Source of the DNA: Undaria pinnatifida
Lineage: Eukaryota; Sar; Phaeophyceae; Laminariales; Alariaceae
Length of the DNA stretch: 64,000 bases
NCBI GenBank assembly: GCA_012845835.1
Contig: JABAKD010000013.1
Coordinates: 15,421,016 to 15,485,015, forward strand
Direction of reading: 5' to 3'
In this document: piece after piece, positions 39,901-43,489 of the stretch
Layout of the letters: the number at the start of each line of letters is the position of its first letter
Numbering within the stretch: the stretch's first letter is position 1
Translations under genes and position numbers: made by a program
Notes under the pieces: generated by a model
What the model was told of the DNA's origin: nothing
What the model saw: the letters and a program-made list of their open reading frames with translations, nothing else
The model's database searches: none

Positions 39901-42742
39901 GGCAAGTGACTTTGTGGCCCGAAACGAATTTCACCAACCCCCCCCCCCCCCCCCCCAGGAACCTGCCTAGACTTCACTGCCTACCGCTGAGAGTGACGTA
40001 GCCTTCGCTACTATACAGCAGCAGTGAGGTTTAACCCTTTTGGCACTGCACTCCCACCAAGGGGAAAATCAAATCGGAGTTACAACTGTAGACTTGGGGA
40101 CCATTTTGCGCAGCAGTTGGAAAAGGTATAACAAAAAAACGTTCAACAAATGTCGTGGCCCTATTACTAAATGCGTTCTTGTAATTGCACTAATACTGTA
40201 CCTCGACGCACAAACAGACTAGAAACAGCGAGATCCGCATGGCCTTGCTCGAAAAGCGGCATTCATTTTCCGCCAAGAAATGAACAAACTAGGATGGTGC
40301 GTTGTCTCGGAGTTGTTGGATGCGTTGGTCCTTCCTGACCATGTCGGTTGTCCTGATATTTATACCATGTCGGTTGTCCTGATATTTATACCATGTCGGT
40401 TGTCCTGATATATACCGTGTTACCAATATCCGGCGTCCTCTCCCTCCTCCCCTCTCCCCGCGCCTTCTTCGGCTCTGGCCGTTGCTAATATCGCTCGTCA
40501 ATTTTCATCGAGTTATACTTCGTATATAGCAATCGTTGGTCCGCGTTATGATAGTGCCGCACTCGTTGGTGTGAGGCCCCAGTTTAGCGCGGTGAAACTC
40601 GCTTTGTCATAACTTCGCCCTACAGCGTACCGCACTACCCCGAGATGGTTCGGGGTCCCACCTTAGTGCAAGTATTGTCGTCTGGCAAGGTGCTGCACTA
40701 CGGCGGACCAACTGCGCATACGGGAATACACGCGCAATATACGTAGGCATTTTCCCGCGAGGTAGAGAGTAGAGAGCATCAAAACTATTCTCAGCGGATT
40801 TGGCGGCAGCATTCAGAAGACGCCTGTCATGCTTGCATGCTATTGCGACATGAACACTCCAACCGCACTCCTGAGAAGCTAGCAATTAATGGCATGACTT
40901 GCCGGTACCGCCACAGGCTACCGAGGCTACCAGTAGTCTAACACGTACTGGGACGGTACACCGGCTACGATGTATATCATACCAGGTAACAGGTACGTCT
41001 GAATTACATCATACCGTATAGCTGGTACCTGCTGGCATACCTTTGTCGGTTACTGCGCGAGTACGACGTACTTCGAATGTATTTATACCACTGACCACTG
41101 CATACTGCTGTCTTTAGTCAGTTCCTAGGGGCTGCTAGTATGACATTTTTTCTCTATTTTCCTTCCCTTGATTCCTCTTCTTGTCTCTCCTTGCTTTTCT
41201 TGTCTTTCTCTTCTTTCCTTTCCTTTTGCGTGTTTTTGTTTCCTTGTCTTTTCTTTCCTTTCCTTTCCTTTCCTTTATTTTCTTTTATTTGTTTCTTTTT
41301 TCCAAATGACGTCCGTCTGCCGTGCGTATGCGTAGTGATAGGTACTACGTGCAATATATACGTGGTAATCTTTCTTGGGGTGGCAAGCGGTAAAGTCGGT
41401 TTTTCCAGGCGCGAGTAGTGAGACGTATACACCAGTATGGACCTGGCACATCGTAGGCTGACTCCCGACTTCACTTTTATATGTTTCTGGTGGAGGCATG
41501 AATTGCGTCGGCTGTGATGCGTGTACCACTTTTGGTTTGTGTTTCTTCTCTGGGGTATTCCTCAGCTCCAGAGGCACTGGAGCCTGTCCTGTGACGACGG
41601 ACTTGATTATGCGAGTGAATGTAAGAACAATAACAACAGCAACAACAACAACAACTGCTGTATCAGCAATCTGTCCGGAAATGTAAGTACAGTTTGTACT
41701 TTCATATTAATACTGAAACCCTTGCATTTCCGGACGGAGTGCTACGTAGGTACCAAGTACCCGATACAAGGTACGCTGTTCCGGACACAAGGTACGCTGT
41801 TCCGGACAATGTGGTCAGCCGGGACTGTCGGCGGCATCTCTGAAGAAAAAATACATCAACGGGAGATTTTGTCCTTGCAAGAGAAATAATGGGTGCGTTC
41901 GCCCTCTGATGACGGTGACGCCGGTACAGGGCACATGACAGCGCGCACGTAGCGCAAGAGCCGACTCATTCCGCACCAGAACATCCTGGGCATCCAGGTT
42001 TCGAGACACCCCCGTCCGGTACGCAATGGCAACGGATGGTGCTGCAGATTGAGCTATCAAACGACAGCAGCCGTTAGCGAAGTAACGGGTACGCACCGCA
42101 GCGGGGCGAGTCAAATAACAGGCACACCAGTACCGGTACTTGACAGCAGCAGGGGTGTTGGTTTGTAGAGGTTCTGAACTTGCTGATTTCACATGAGTAC
42201 TCGTTCGTACCTGGTAGAGACCACCGAGTAGCACAGCACATGAGCACGGGACACGGGTGAAAACAATGGCAAAAACACTGTTACTACTGGCTCACCTTCC
42301 CACCGAACTCCCCAAGGCCCCATCCCTCCCCAGCAGGCATGCGCTTCAGGTTGATCACATCCCCTTGCCGAAAGCTCAGCTGCTCCTTGCCTGTGAGGGG
42401 ACCATGTAGAGGATCGATCCACGCGATTCCGTTACGATATCTACTGAAAAAGAGCTTACTCGGAGAAAGGAAAGCCTATGGAAAGTCTGTGGCGGAATAG
42501 GAGGTCGACTCAGCGAGAAGCATTATAAATCAACTGACAGTCTAGCTCTGGAGATAGCTGCCCCTGCAGGAGGCCAAGCATGACAGTAGTAGCAGGTGGA
42601 ACACCGGCAGCAGCAGCAGGAGCGTCGTTCCCCATGAGACTGGAGGTGGGTTCGCATTGCCAAGTCCCAAAAAAACAATACTCCGTTTAACCCCACCTTC
42701 TCCCTTATAGTCGAAAAGAGCTATGCACGTCTGATCAGCCAT
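722..42742 (-). CDS. Gene 1: large multi-exon protein, two N-terminal SH3 domains plus long conserved region (whole gene, 3' end off the left edge)
   Basis: Thirty-three exons read on the minus strand between 42742 and 722; all 32 junctions keep the reading frame (about 1,659 codons so far) and no stop interrupts the model. The ATG at 42742 has A at -3 and G at +4. Residues about 4-56 and 155-204 form two SH3 domains (ALFDY starts, FPVNYV and FPSNYV ends), which bind proline-rich peptides. Residues 205-388 are a low-complexity Pro/Ala/Ser linker. From about 389 on there is a mostly helical, evenly conserved-looking region with no membrane segment or signal peptide. It resembles a large protist family I cannot name; function is unknown. 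SH3 domains suggest a scaffold or an enzyme recruited to a signalling or cytoskeletal complex (inference). Three introns use GC donors (after 35985, 14690 and 5076). The gene faces away from gene 2 across a 9.8-kb spacer. Confidence 0.8.
919..1576. other. Intron 32 of gene 1
   Basis: Intron sequence between two well-supported exons. Several short open frames occur on both strands but none has splice sites or composition like the gene. No repeat recognised. Confidence 0.55.
1577..1689 (-). CDS. Gene 1 exon 32
   Basis: Acceptor TTCCAG before 1689, donor GTGGGT after 1577. Encodes about 37 residues including LFMPQGAYTPAHTFAHL. Enters in phase 2 and leaves in phase 1, fitting exactly between exon 31 (ends AG) and exon 33 (starts GT). 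A longer overlapping open frame in another phase here is a shadow. Confidence 0.75.
2005..2196 (-). CDS. Gene 1 exon 31
   Basis: Acceptor CGCTGCAG before 2196, donor GTAACT after 2005. Encodes about 64 residues including TTRRTWLRLVGRRHDIQLWD and GGEAWVTDVLERIRSR. The Arg/Trp-rich stretch is one of the most distinctive motifs of the protein. Joins exon 30 as AG|C (Ser) in frame. Confidence 0.78.
2440..2570 (-). repeat. Reverse copy of the 130-bp repeat found at 11072-11331
   Basis: Lying in intron 30, this stretch contains, on the opposite strand, the same TCGCTCTCGCACGAGG core and adjoining CACCAAATCC-like sequence seen twice at 11.1-11.3 kb. It is therefore a dispersed repeat family, here about 130 bp and diverged. 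The rest of this intron (2571-3774) has a 156-codon plus-strand open frame from 2630 without recognisable domains, which I do not call a gene. Confidence 0.5.
3090..3215. repeat. Dispersed repeat shared with 49.82-49.95 kb
   Basis: About 120 bp matches 49820-49945 in the same orientation; shared blocks include TTCGATTGGACGGAT-like sequence, GGGCTGCA and CGTATGATAAAC. The two copies differ at many positions. Neither carries a recognisable coding region, so this is a non-autonomous repeat family of unknown class. Confidence 0.5.
3775..3893 (-). CDS. Gene 1 exon 30
   Basis: Acceptor GTGTAG before 3893, donor GTGGGA after 3775. Encodes about 39 residues beginning VNTQLGEFTLRRHTMETL. Phase 0 in, phase 2 out, joining exon 29 (ends ACA GAG) and exon 31. 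This exon shows that the in-frame TGA at 4093-4095, just after exon 29, is intronic rather than the end of the gene. Confidence 0.75.
3955..4092. repeat. Tandem repeat of ~55 bp beside exon 29
   Basis: Units share the pattern GAGCCACA-AAGG-AACAGCGTGCTTC. Two clear units start near 3963 and 4017, and a third decayed unit (GAGGCACACTAAGGCAATCGCGTC) reaches the donor side of exon 29. The array lies wholly in intron 29 next to the splice donor. Confidence 0.65.
4114..4231 (-). CDS. Gene 1 exon 29
   Basis: Acceptor CACGCAG before 4231; donor GTGCCA after 4114. Encodes about 39 residues including EVVQHQLAQQELEGM and YEEFLRRLTQAVDTE. The donor is weak. If the intron were retained, translation would run six more codons and stop at 4093, giving a shorter protein; exon 30 fits so well in phase and motif that I take splicing as the main form. 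Confidence 0.75.
5076..5249 (-). CDS. Gene 1 exon 28 (GC donor)
   Basis: Acceptor CACAG before 5249. The donor is AG|GCAAGT, the standard consensus of GC-AG introns, rather than GT. Encodes about 58 residues including VKILRWLEANPLLADK and VLFKDRHWESIQRINC. Phase 2 in, phase 2 out. Confidence 0.75.
5405..5515. repeat. AAC-rich microsatellite
   Basis: About 110 bases of AAC, AAT and AACG-type triplets on the plus strand in intron 27, between exons 28 and 27. A shorter AAC run occurs near 41630. On the minus strand this is a GTT-rich tract. It opens a long Val/Cys-rich frame that is only low-complexity shadow. Confidence 0.8.
5549..5709 (-). CDS. Gene 1 exon 27
   Basis: Acceptor GTGTGCAG before 5709, donor GTGAGT after 5549. 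Encodes about 54 residues including VWLMVHHRFDLEALDG, a Gly-rich loop and IPPTEVFEIITQHR. Phase 0 in, phase 2 out. Predicted helix-loop-helix. Confidence 0.78.
6038..6152 (-). CDS. Gene 1 exon 26
   Basis: Acceptor TATACCAG before 6152, donor GTAAGC after 6038. Encodes about 38 residues including VACVLHAHLLLLFKNIGKED. The strongly hydrophobic helix is probably buried rather than a membrane span, given its His residues and length. The start was chosen because only this AG keeps the frame with exon 25. Confidence 0.75.
7019..7126 (-). CDS. Gene 1 exon 25
   Basis: Acceptor GTCGGCAG before 7126, donor GTACTT after 7019. Encodes about 36 residues including LARAQGRWRRKLNGEAFPVL. Phase 2 in and out. 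A charged, Arg/Trp-rich helix. Confidence 0.77.
7734..7918 (-). CDS. Gene 1 exon 24
   Basis: Acceptor TACGACAG before 7918, donor GTGAGG after 7734. Encodes about 61 residues including LDCMLDTALELDTGRYS and SPLILYVIRLLVRVEGFLLF, a hydrophobic helix followed by an Arg/Asp-rich basic patch. Phase 0 in, phase 2 out. Confidence 0.78.
7976..8100 (+). repeat. SINE-like repeat with A-rich tail, copy 1
   Basis: Three copies in this window share GCAACTGAGTTAAATCGACA (two of the three), then GTGTGGTGAGCTAAA and TTTTTCCCCATCCGCCGGAG, followed by an A-rich tail of varying length. The body is about 90 bp. The A tail points to a retroposon: a short SINE or the 3' end of a LINE. I see no tRNA-like promoter boxes. 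Confidence 0.6.
8730..8942. repeat. ~30-bp minisatellite next to exon 23
   Basis: About seven decayed units with the pattern ACCGGAGGCTATACACACCA and CTTGCCTTACC. The array ends a few bases from the splice donor of exon 23 (donor at 8945-8946), so it occupies the start of the following intron. Confidence 0.7.
8947..9051 (-). CDS. Gene 1 exon 23
   Basis: Acceptor CGTGAAG before 9051, donor GTACAT after 8947. Encodes 35 residues including REHLATPCGLLFNELLKSPK. Phase 0 in and out. The acceptor is AAG rather than CAG and lacks a strong pyrimidine tract, so the start is slightly less certain than the coding call. Confidence 0.75.
9694..9759 (-). CDS. Gene 1 exon 22
   Basis: A 66-bp exon: acceptor CATGGCAG before 9759, donor GTACCG after 9694. 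Encodes ALRSEDLQEVLDATLFEP and ends LWQ. Phase 0 in and out, continuing the helical repeat-like region from exon 21. Confidence 0.77.
10385..10460 (+). repeat. SINE-like repeat with A-rich tail, copy 2
   Basis: Contains GTGTGGTGAGCTAAA, CCTTTATTTTTCCCCATCCG and CCGGAGGATAG followed by an A-rich run. It lacks the 5' block seen in copies 1 and 3, as expected for a 5'-truncated retroposon. Confidence 0.55.
11072..11331. repeat. 130-bp tandem duplication
   Basis: Two adjacent units starting GTCGCTCTCGCACGAGGTAT at 11072 and 11202 are about 90 percent alike by eye and run to a shared AAACGCAAGGTCGAGTTTG end. A third, reversed copy lies near 2440-2570. No coding signal. Confidence 0.8.
11817..11940 (-). 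CDS. Gene 1 exon 21
   Basis: Acceptor uses the second AG of GTGCAGAG before 11940, after a long pyrimidine-rich stretch; the first AG would shift the frame into an early stop. Donor GTAATC after 11817. Encodes about 41 residues including LPDFGDRLRARDCELMLQYL and TVPYLRIPLVMKFFSDPVRM. This is the most recognisable block of the conserved region. Confidence 0.77.
12031..13943. other. Intron 20 of gene 1
   Basis: Almost 2 kb without a convincing exon. Around 13.61-13.86 kb there is MITE-like sequence: CAGTGGTCCCTCCACAGTGC near its start and CACATACCGGCGCAAGAGAG near its end, resembling the compact element at 35.77 kb. Confidence 0.5.
13944..14038 (-). CDS. Gene 1 exon 20
   Basis: Acceptor ATTGGCAG before 14038, donor GTGAGA after 13944. 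Encodes about 31 residues including GFGGHTLECQAFMNNDSD and ends ALATFR. Phase 0 in, phase 2 out. Confidence 0.77.
14690..14764 (-). CDS. Gene 1 exon 19 (GC donor)
   Basis: A 75-bp exon. Acceptor TCCGGCAG before 14764. Donor AAG|GCAAGT matches the GC-AG consensus exactly, with no GT alternative that keeps the frame. Encodes 25 residues including LHWSWKSMEEGYVVK. Confidence 0.78.
14818..14990. repeat. ~85-bp tandem duplication
   Basis: Two units beginning ACGTCAAA and ending AGGAAAATCGGT-CAATGGAACAT lie side by side upstream (in gene sense) of exon 19. They are diverged copies. The intervening plus-strand open frame is a by-product. Confidence 0.6.
15170..15440. repeat. Degenerate ~43-bp tandem repeat
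   Basis: Six or so decayed units of the pattern AGAAAGATCTGGGG-ATAAGAT followed by ATATCGTTC. Located in intron 18 of gene 1. Confidence 0.6.
15854..16000 (-). CDS. Gene 1 exon 18
   Basis: Acceptor TGCTTGCAG before 16000, donor GTACGC after 15854. Encodes 49 residues including MGFARNEPWLYLCGENPELL and YLRDIVYILKAFMAPTSD. Its first codons plus the adjoining intron have a decayed second copy 140 bp away (see 16001-16280). Confidence 0.8.
16001..16400. repeat. Duplicated exon-18 edge and associated repeats
   Basis: The block from 15958 (CACCGCAAAGATACAGCCAC), covering the start of exon 18 and its upstream intron, recurs from 16098 (CACCGCAGAGATACACCTAC). Both copies run on through AAGCAAAT and an AACGAGCACGTG motif with TTTGAGTT after it. 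Two further GAGCACGTG units follow near 16240 and 16345. The exon part of the copy is no longer open, so it is a dead exon fragment. Confidence 0.75.
16401..18768. other. Part of intron 17 of gene 1 (long intron)
   Basis: Intron 17 spans 16001-20097. This part is A-rich in places (17.2-18.0 kb, many GAA, AGA and GTA steps) and shows no exon. Near 17090-17160 and 18420-18620 there are sequences related to the repeats at 13.6 and 19.1 kb (GTGCCGG and ACATACCGGCA). Confidence 0.5.
18769..18885 (+). repeat. SINE-like repeat with A tail, copy 3
   Basis: Longest copy with a clean tail: GCAACTGAGTTAAATCGACA, GTGTGGTGAGCTAAAGC, TTTTTCCCCATCCGCCGGAG and then a run of about 20 A. The 5' part matches copy 1 over about 60 bp with few changes, suggesting a fairly recent family. 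Confidence 0.65.
18886..20097. other. Rest of intron 17
   Basis: MITE-like sequence at 19.1-19.25 kb, then GCAGCAG-rich sequence and a purine-rich stretch at 19.66-19.83 kb with two AGAAGCTAGTCGGGCC-like units. No exon seen. Confidence 0.45.
20098..20231 (-). CDS. Gene 1 exon 17
   Basis: Acceptor TTTGGCAG before 20231, donor GTAGGC after 20098. Encodes about 45 residues including VLEYFFRQREVLREDHILFS and MVFSRAEFGLIDQ. The plus-strand open frame over the same bases is antisense shadow. Confidence 0.8.
20802..20876 (-). CDS. Gene 1 exon 16
   Basis: A 75-bp exon. Acceptor GTTTACAG before 20876, donor GTAAGA after 20802. Encodes PVFPFGFEMGFFAVESETSK then LNDP. Phases 1 in and 1 out fit both neighbours. 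Confidence 0.78.
21530..21707 (-). CDS. Gene 1 exon 15
   Basis: Acceptor CCATGCAG before 21707, donor GTGAGA after 21530. Encodes about 59 residues including LKVTRSFDAVRMLTMSCLAA and ends LQYSGRAQG. Strongly helical, Ala/Leu-rich. Confidence 0.8.
21960..22215. repeat. Dispersed repeat shared with 23.86-24.02 kb
   Basis: In intron 14. Both places carry GGAGCGGAAA/GAAGCGGAAAGCTGTAC, then ACACGATCAGAT/ACAAGATCAGAT and GCGACAAG-GAAACGA in the same order and spacing, though diverged. The block ends near AACCCTTTTAGCACTGCACT, which also occurs near 40035 as AACCCTTTTGGCACTGCACT. Confidence 0.45.
22981..23335. repeat. 50-bp minisatellite, seven units
   Basis: The motif CTATACCTGGTATAATAA starts a new unit exactly every 50 bp (22991, 23041, 23091, 23141, 23191, 23241, 23291). 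Each unit holds the 13-bp palindrome TATACC-N-GGTATA, which on the sense strand of gene 1 reads TTATACCAG|GTATAGAG, resembling an acceptor and a donor back to back. The array lies in intron 14. Confidence 0.9.
24686..24877 (-). CDS. Gene 1 exon 14
   Basis: Acceptor GTTTTACAG before 24877, donor GTAAGT after 24686. Encodes 64 residues starting EHLPPPILRPVELTLVPDS and including LLSNQRRLMKNTFFLRASL. A decayed copy of its first ~20 codons lies 330 bp away at 25147-25214. Confidence 0.8.
24895..25326. repeat. Repeats around a decayed copy of the exon-14 edge
   Basis: At 25147-25214 the minus strand encodes EHVLPPILRPVQVT and VPDSA, closely matching the exon 14 start EHLPPPILRPVELT and VPDS, then stops. 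Around it, a ~45-bp element with CGACCGGTAAGAGGCGAGGT-like sequence occurs near 25040, 25245 and 25300. This is intronic debris from duplication over the acceptor. Confidence 0.7.
26064..26426 (+). other. Unassigned 120-codon open frame in intron 13
   Basis: The plus-strand frame has GC-rich third positions over 26150-26420, unlike the surrounding intron, and encodes LYIFDSYPWFHSAQQQIFGL and ALAMPVTLDALGAIFKISPL. The minus strand is open as well. I recognise no family. It could be a fragment of a mobile-element gene or chance; exons 13 and 14 join in frame without it. Confidence 0.3.
26700..26825. repeat. CTG/CAG repeats
   Basis: Imperfect CTG tracts at 26699-26753 and 26779-26820. The minus strand would encode polyglutamine, but this is intron 13 and no exon is needed here. 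Confidence 0.8.
27200..27355. repeat. Decayed copy of exon-13 edge plus short TTAGGG-type run
   Basis: CTTAAACCTGCCATGCGTTA and ACCGAGGCACCCCTCC at 27273-27312 copy the end of exon 13 and its donor (CTTACCCCTGCCATGTGCTC and ACCGAGGCATCCCTCC, from 27363), about 91 bp apart. Between them lies TAACCCTAACCCTAACCC (27330-27347), three telomere-like units inside an intron. Confidence 0.65.
27368..27559 (-). CDS. Gene 1 exon 13
   Basis: Acceptor CGCCACAG before 27559, donor GTAAGC after 27368. Encodes 64 residues including AIKETLDSVQGSVEALTV and TPWSTVFPLFGRLRRDASVE. Phase 0 in and out. Confidence 0.8.
27890..28072 (-). CDS. Gene 1 exon 12
   Basis: Acceptor GCCTCAG before 28072, donor GTGATC after 27890. 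Encodes 61 residues including LRWTMLRMAQGDIESGGGE and PLTLACRTVAKAASKLA. Phase 0 in and out. Confidence 0.8.
28935..29014 (-). CDS. Gene 1 exon 11
   Basis: Acceptor CCACGAG before 29014, donor GTAAGG after 28935. Encodes NPSKARILWEASRHCLQLLG then LTAPQ. Its first codon needs one base from the preceding exon, which exon 9 cannot give; this is the reason for proposing the tiny exon 10. Confidence 0.7.
29606..29702. repeat. 51-bp direct duplication
   Basis: GACCCTACCCTTTCCACATC starts at 29606 and again at 29657, both running through GAAACG-CTAGGGGAAAAA with one or two differences, so the duplication is recent. Intronic. Confidence 0.8.
29815..29850. repeat. Decayed copy of the exon-9 edge
   Basis: AAGCCCGCCGGCATGTTAGA and CAGCAA copy AGGCCCGCCGGCACGTTCGA and CAGCAA at the end of exon 9 (30570-30595). 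On the minus strand it reads LLLSNMPAGFSRK beside the exon's LLSNVPAGLSKK. It is about 750 bp into intron 9. Confidence 0.55.
29930..29942 (-). CDS. Gene 1 exon 10, candidate 13-bp microexon
   Basis: Exon 9 ends in phase 0 and exon 11 starts in phase 1. The 13 bases between TTGTCCAG and GTAAAC here encode KVAE plus one base and repair the phase exactly. Very short exons exist in many eukaryotes. Without transcripts this stays a proposal; other small phase-fixing exons in intron 9 are possible. Confidence 0.35.
30560..30757 (-). CDS. Gene 1 exon 9
   Basis: Acceptor GATGTGCAG before 30757, donor GTCAGT after 30560. Encodes 66 residues including DSSFWTLAYRQLVHARPENG and LYERLLPYLNSRPLLSNV. Phase 0 in and out. 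Confidence 0.8.
31246..31458 (-). CDS. Gene 1 exon 8 (GWxxPDGSGH / NPCGEGxEYH module)
   Basis: Acceptor CTCCTGCCAG before 31458, donor GTACGC after 31246. Encodes 71 residues: FLNAWVQKIRGLGVGDLAMA, then CGWIRPDGSGHTVAFVVM and SLSVINPCGEGAEYH. A Gly-His pair before a beta strand, followed by Asn-Pro and a glycine turn with His, resembles the core of papain-like and related hydrolase folds. I cannot assign catalytic residues, so enzyme activity is only a hypothesis. The acceptor's pyrimidine tract is the C-rich tail of an inserted LINE fragment. Confidence 0.8.
31466..31770 (-). mobile_element. 5'-truncated LINE 3' end (type I)
   Basis: On the minus strand this is the end of the same LINE seen at 56.5-58.2 kb: remains of the C-terminal coding part near 31660-31770, then the 3' UTR with GGTCAATGGTC-like sequence, ending TTGAGTACCCCCCCCCC. 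It lies in intron 7, directly against the acceptor of exon 8. Confidence 0.7.
31771..32115 (-). mobile_element. Non-LTR retroposon fragment (type II) joined to the type I LINE end
   Basis: Begins at a G-rich run (C-rich tail on the minus strand) and shares CATGCATGGCC, CCTCGCATCCCTACAA, AAGCGCTAT, GAGTCGCATGAA and GAACCGCTTGTG blocks with 56.01-56.29 and 58.23-58.53 kb. No coding region recognised. In all three places type II lies immediately 5' of a truncated type I LINE, in the same orientation. Confidence 0.65.
32336..32443 (-). CDS. Gene 1 exon 7
   Basis: Acceptor CTCGGCAG before 32443, donor GTGAGT after 32336. Encodes 36 residues including IQRLLHRALEECGETCSKF and GQGDNNAFLM. Phase 0 in and out. 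Confidence 0.8.
32980..33700. repeat. Inverted repeat, arms 32980-33130 and 33395-33700
   Basis: The left arm's reverse complement recurs on the plus strand in two blocks: GAACACTCCCCCGCCACGCT (33415 on) and then TGGCGTCTGCCAGGGATGTC to GCCGAGCG (33630 on), with about 150 bp of unrelated sequence between the blocks. Opposite-strand readings of the arms share ARQAA-SL-D-KF, so an open frame may once have existed. Possible foldback element or decayed transposon in intron 6. Confidence 0.55.
33775..34240. repeat. Direct duplication, ~95 bp, 365 bp apart
   Basis: ATGATACTGCTCCTG and TGCTGCCGCTGCTGCACGTA at 33777-33880 recur as ATGATACTACTCCCG and TGCTGCCGCTGCTGCACGTA at 34147-34235, each followed by an AGCACC-TAGTAGTGCT-type block. 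Intronic. Confidence 0.6.
34475..34925 (+). mobile_element. Unclassified element with TPTKQGL-type protein remnant, copy 1
   Basis: The plus strand carries TPTKQGLASPSSGG and, further on, VPCDGCPKLLERNSVPAGKR. Both have close counterparts on the minus strand at 35345-35765. The two copies are inverted relative to each other within intron 6. The family is unknown to me. Confidence 0.5.
35345..35765 (-). mobile_element. Unclassified element with Cys-rich protein remnant, copy 2
   Basis: Minus-strand reading: PTKQGLTSSSSRGAW, then WSCPSCSKKAGNTWNNVPCD and RCSQCLERNSAAAGK. The CxxC, CxxC and C spacing suggests a small zinc-binding region. Upstream is a Ser/Thr/Pro-rich part. It pairs with copy 1 in opposite orientation. 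Confidence 0.5.
35773..35842. mobile_element. ~70-bp MITE-like element with terminal inverted repeats
   Basis: Ends are inverted copies: AGTGGTCCCTCTATAGTGCC at the left and GGCGTCATAGAGGGACCCCT at the right, with only about 25 bp between them. Related longer sequences with the same GTGCCGG and ACATACCGGC blocks lie near 13.68-13.86, 18.42-18.62 and 19.1-19.25 kb, all in introns of gene 1. Confidence 0.65.
35985..36135 (-). CDS. Gene 1 exon 6 (GC donor)
   Basis: Acceptor TTCAACAG before 36135 keeps the frame with exon 5, while a later CAG would not. The donor is AAG|GCGAGT, a GC-AG type; the frame otherwise ends a few codons on. Encodes about 50 residues including TWAFADIMADAYLRRRESER and AFVSKALGELCK. 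Confidence 0.7.
36568..37143 (-). CDS. Gene 1 exon 5: end of second SH3 domain and disordered linker
   Basis: Acceptor TCTGGCAG before 37143, donor GTGAGC after 36568. Opens with FPSNYVQREA, the last strand of SH3-2, then about 180 residues of Ala, Pro, Ser and Thr with several PPP motifs that could themselves be SH3 ligands. GC content is far above that of the flanking introns. The long plus-strand frame here is its antisense shadow. Confidence 0.85.
37190..37280. repeat. 58-bp duplication near exon 5
   Basis: GCTCGTTTAACGTC starts at 37190 and 37248, each followed by a GTTTT/TTTTT run, AAGC-GCA and CTAGA/TTAGA. It lies just upstream of the exon 5 acceptor in gene sense. Confidence 0.6.
37845..37942 (-). 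CDS. Gene 1 exon 4: core of second SH3 domain
   Basis: Acceptor CCAACCAG before 37942, donor GTGAGT after 37845. Encodes DEIGFRAGDKIRVLEKKGEW then WKGTTDGKSGL: the acidic RT-loop end, the diverging turn, the WW pair and the GKSGLFPSNYV end expected of SH3 domains. Confidence 0.9.
38562..38912 (-). CDS. Gene 1 exon 3: end of SH3-1, Gly/Ala linker, start of SH3-2
   Basis: Acceptor GTCTCAG before 38912, donor GTGTGT after 38562. Starts TGWFPVNYVAISNR (end of the first SH3), runs through a Pro/Ser/Gly-rich linker containing a GAGAGAGAG tract from a CAGCAC repeat, and ends VKALFDYVAQ, the start of the second SH3. Confidence 0.9.
39478..40035. repeat. ~240-bp tandem repeat, 2.3 units
   Basis: Units carry TACCGCTGGGA, CTTCGCTA-TATACA, GGCTGACT-TA-GCCGC, TTGCGTGCGGT-ATATGCGGAG and AGGAACCTG in the same order near 39500, 39740 and 39970. 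One unit boundary holds a run of about 18 C at 39939-39956. Confidence 0.75.
40339..40418. repeat. 26-bp minisatellite, three units
   Basis: CCATGTCGGTTGTCCTGATA starts at 40339, 40365 and 40391 with almost no change; the third unit has lost two bases of TTTATA. Recent array. Confidence 0.9.
41140..41302. repeat. Pyrimidine tract
   Basis: About 160 bases nearly all C and T on the plus strand, with TTCCTTTCCTTTCC at the core. On the transcribed strand of gene 1 it is purine-rich, so it is not a splice-acceptor tract for that gene. It can form triplex DNA in principle. Confidence 0.8.
42296..42390 (-). CDS. Gene 1 exon 2: middle of first SH3 domain
   Basis: Acceptor CCTCACAG before 42390, donor GTGAGC after 42296. 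Encodes QLSFRQGDVINLKRM and GEGWGLGEFGGK, the RT-loop, n-Src-loop and WG signature of an SH3 domain. Phase 1 in, 0 out. Confidence 0.9.
42697..42742 (-). CDS. Gene 1 exon 1: start codon and first SH3 strand
   Basis: ATGGCTGATC with a good initiation context (A at -3, G at +4), then TCIALFDYKGE, the ALFDY signature that opens an SH3 domain, and donor GTGGGG after 42697. Beginning a protein a few residues before ALFDY is common for SH3 proteins, which supports this ATG. Confidence 0.85.
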
Positions 42743-43489
42743 CTTGGAGACAAGGCGGCGCGTGCTGCGTCCCGCCTTGACCCACTGGAATTCCCTTAGC
42801 TCGTGCTGTCGATCGACTTAGCTGGTGCGCTCTGTGGCTCGAGGCACGCACTCTGAACGAAAACTTCCATTGTCCTCCCCTAGCCGTACACGCTTCCCAA
42901 ACGGGTGGAAACCCGTATTTTTGCATTCAAAAATAAAAAAATAAAATGTTAGCGCTGTTGTTCGAAACACCAGACTGTCTTGGGCACCATGAGCAAATCG
43001 CTCGCAGGCGGGCTCGTGCCACTGGGCGCGCGTGCTGGATCAAACCTCGTAGGATCCGGCACCCTTAGTGGGGGACTGATTCCGCTTTCAGCTGGTCGAA
43101 GCACCAAATCGCCAACCCTAGGACGAAACCATGATGGTTCATCCTCACACGACGCTAGAGGAAGCAACGTTGAGGACACAGGCCCCGAGGAGGATCCGAC
43201 CGCAGGGCAGGGAGGCATGGGAGTTAGCTCGGCTCGCGAGAAAAAGGTGGGCCTTTCCTGACGTTGCGTGACAGCTCCGGCAGTGCGTACTGCAGTGCGT
43301 ACTATAGTGCGCGTCGAGAATCTTTCGCTTTGTTCTTCATCTTCACCATCCTCACCGTTTTTTTTTTCACCGATTTTTAACAAGATCTTGGATGTACCAG
43401 GTGCCACTCACATTTTGTCTCGTCTACACGTAGGCGGATCGGGCGGTCATCGCTACGAGTGGTTGGTCCAATGTGGATGCCGTTTGATA
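42743..43489. other. 5' flank of gene 1
   Basis: Promoter side of gene 1. Both strands carry open frames of 90-150 codons at 42949-43407 without recognised domains; these look like GC-driven chance. I see no clear TATA box. Confidence 0.4.

Larger units (their letters stand above)
38913..42295. other. Intron 2 of gene 1
   Basis: A 3.4-kb intron inside the first SH3 domain. It carries the ~240-bp tandem repeat, the 26-bp repeat and the pyrimidine tract listed separately, plus an AAC run near 41630. No exon is required, since exons 2 and 3 join as GGK|TGWFPV. Confidence 0.7.

Noticed and set aside
722-42742. Gene 1 as a DOCK-family exchange factor (SH3 at the N-terminus)
   Set aside because: Two SH3 domains instead of one, and no recognisable DHR1 or DHR2 motifs in the later exons.
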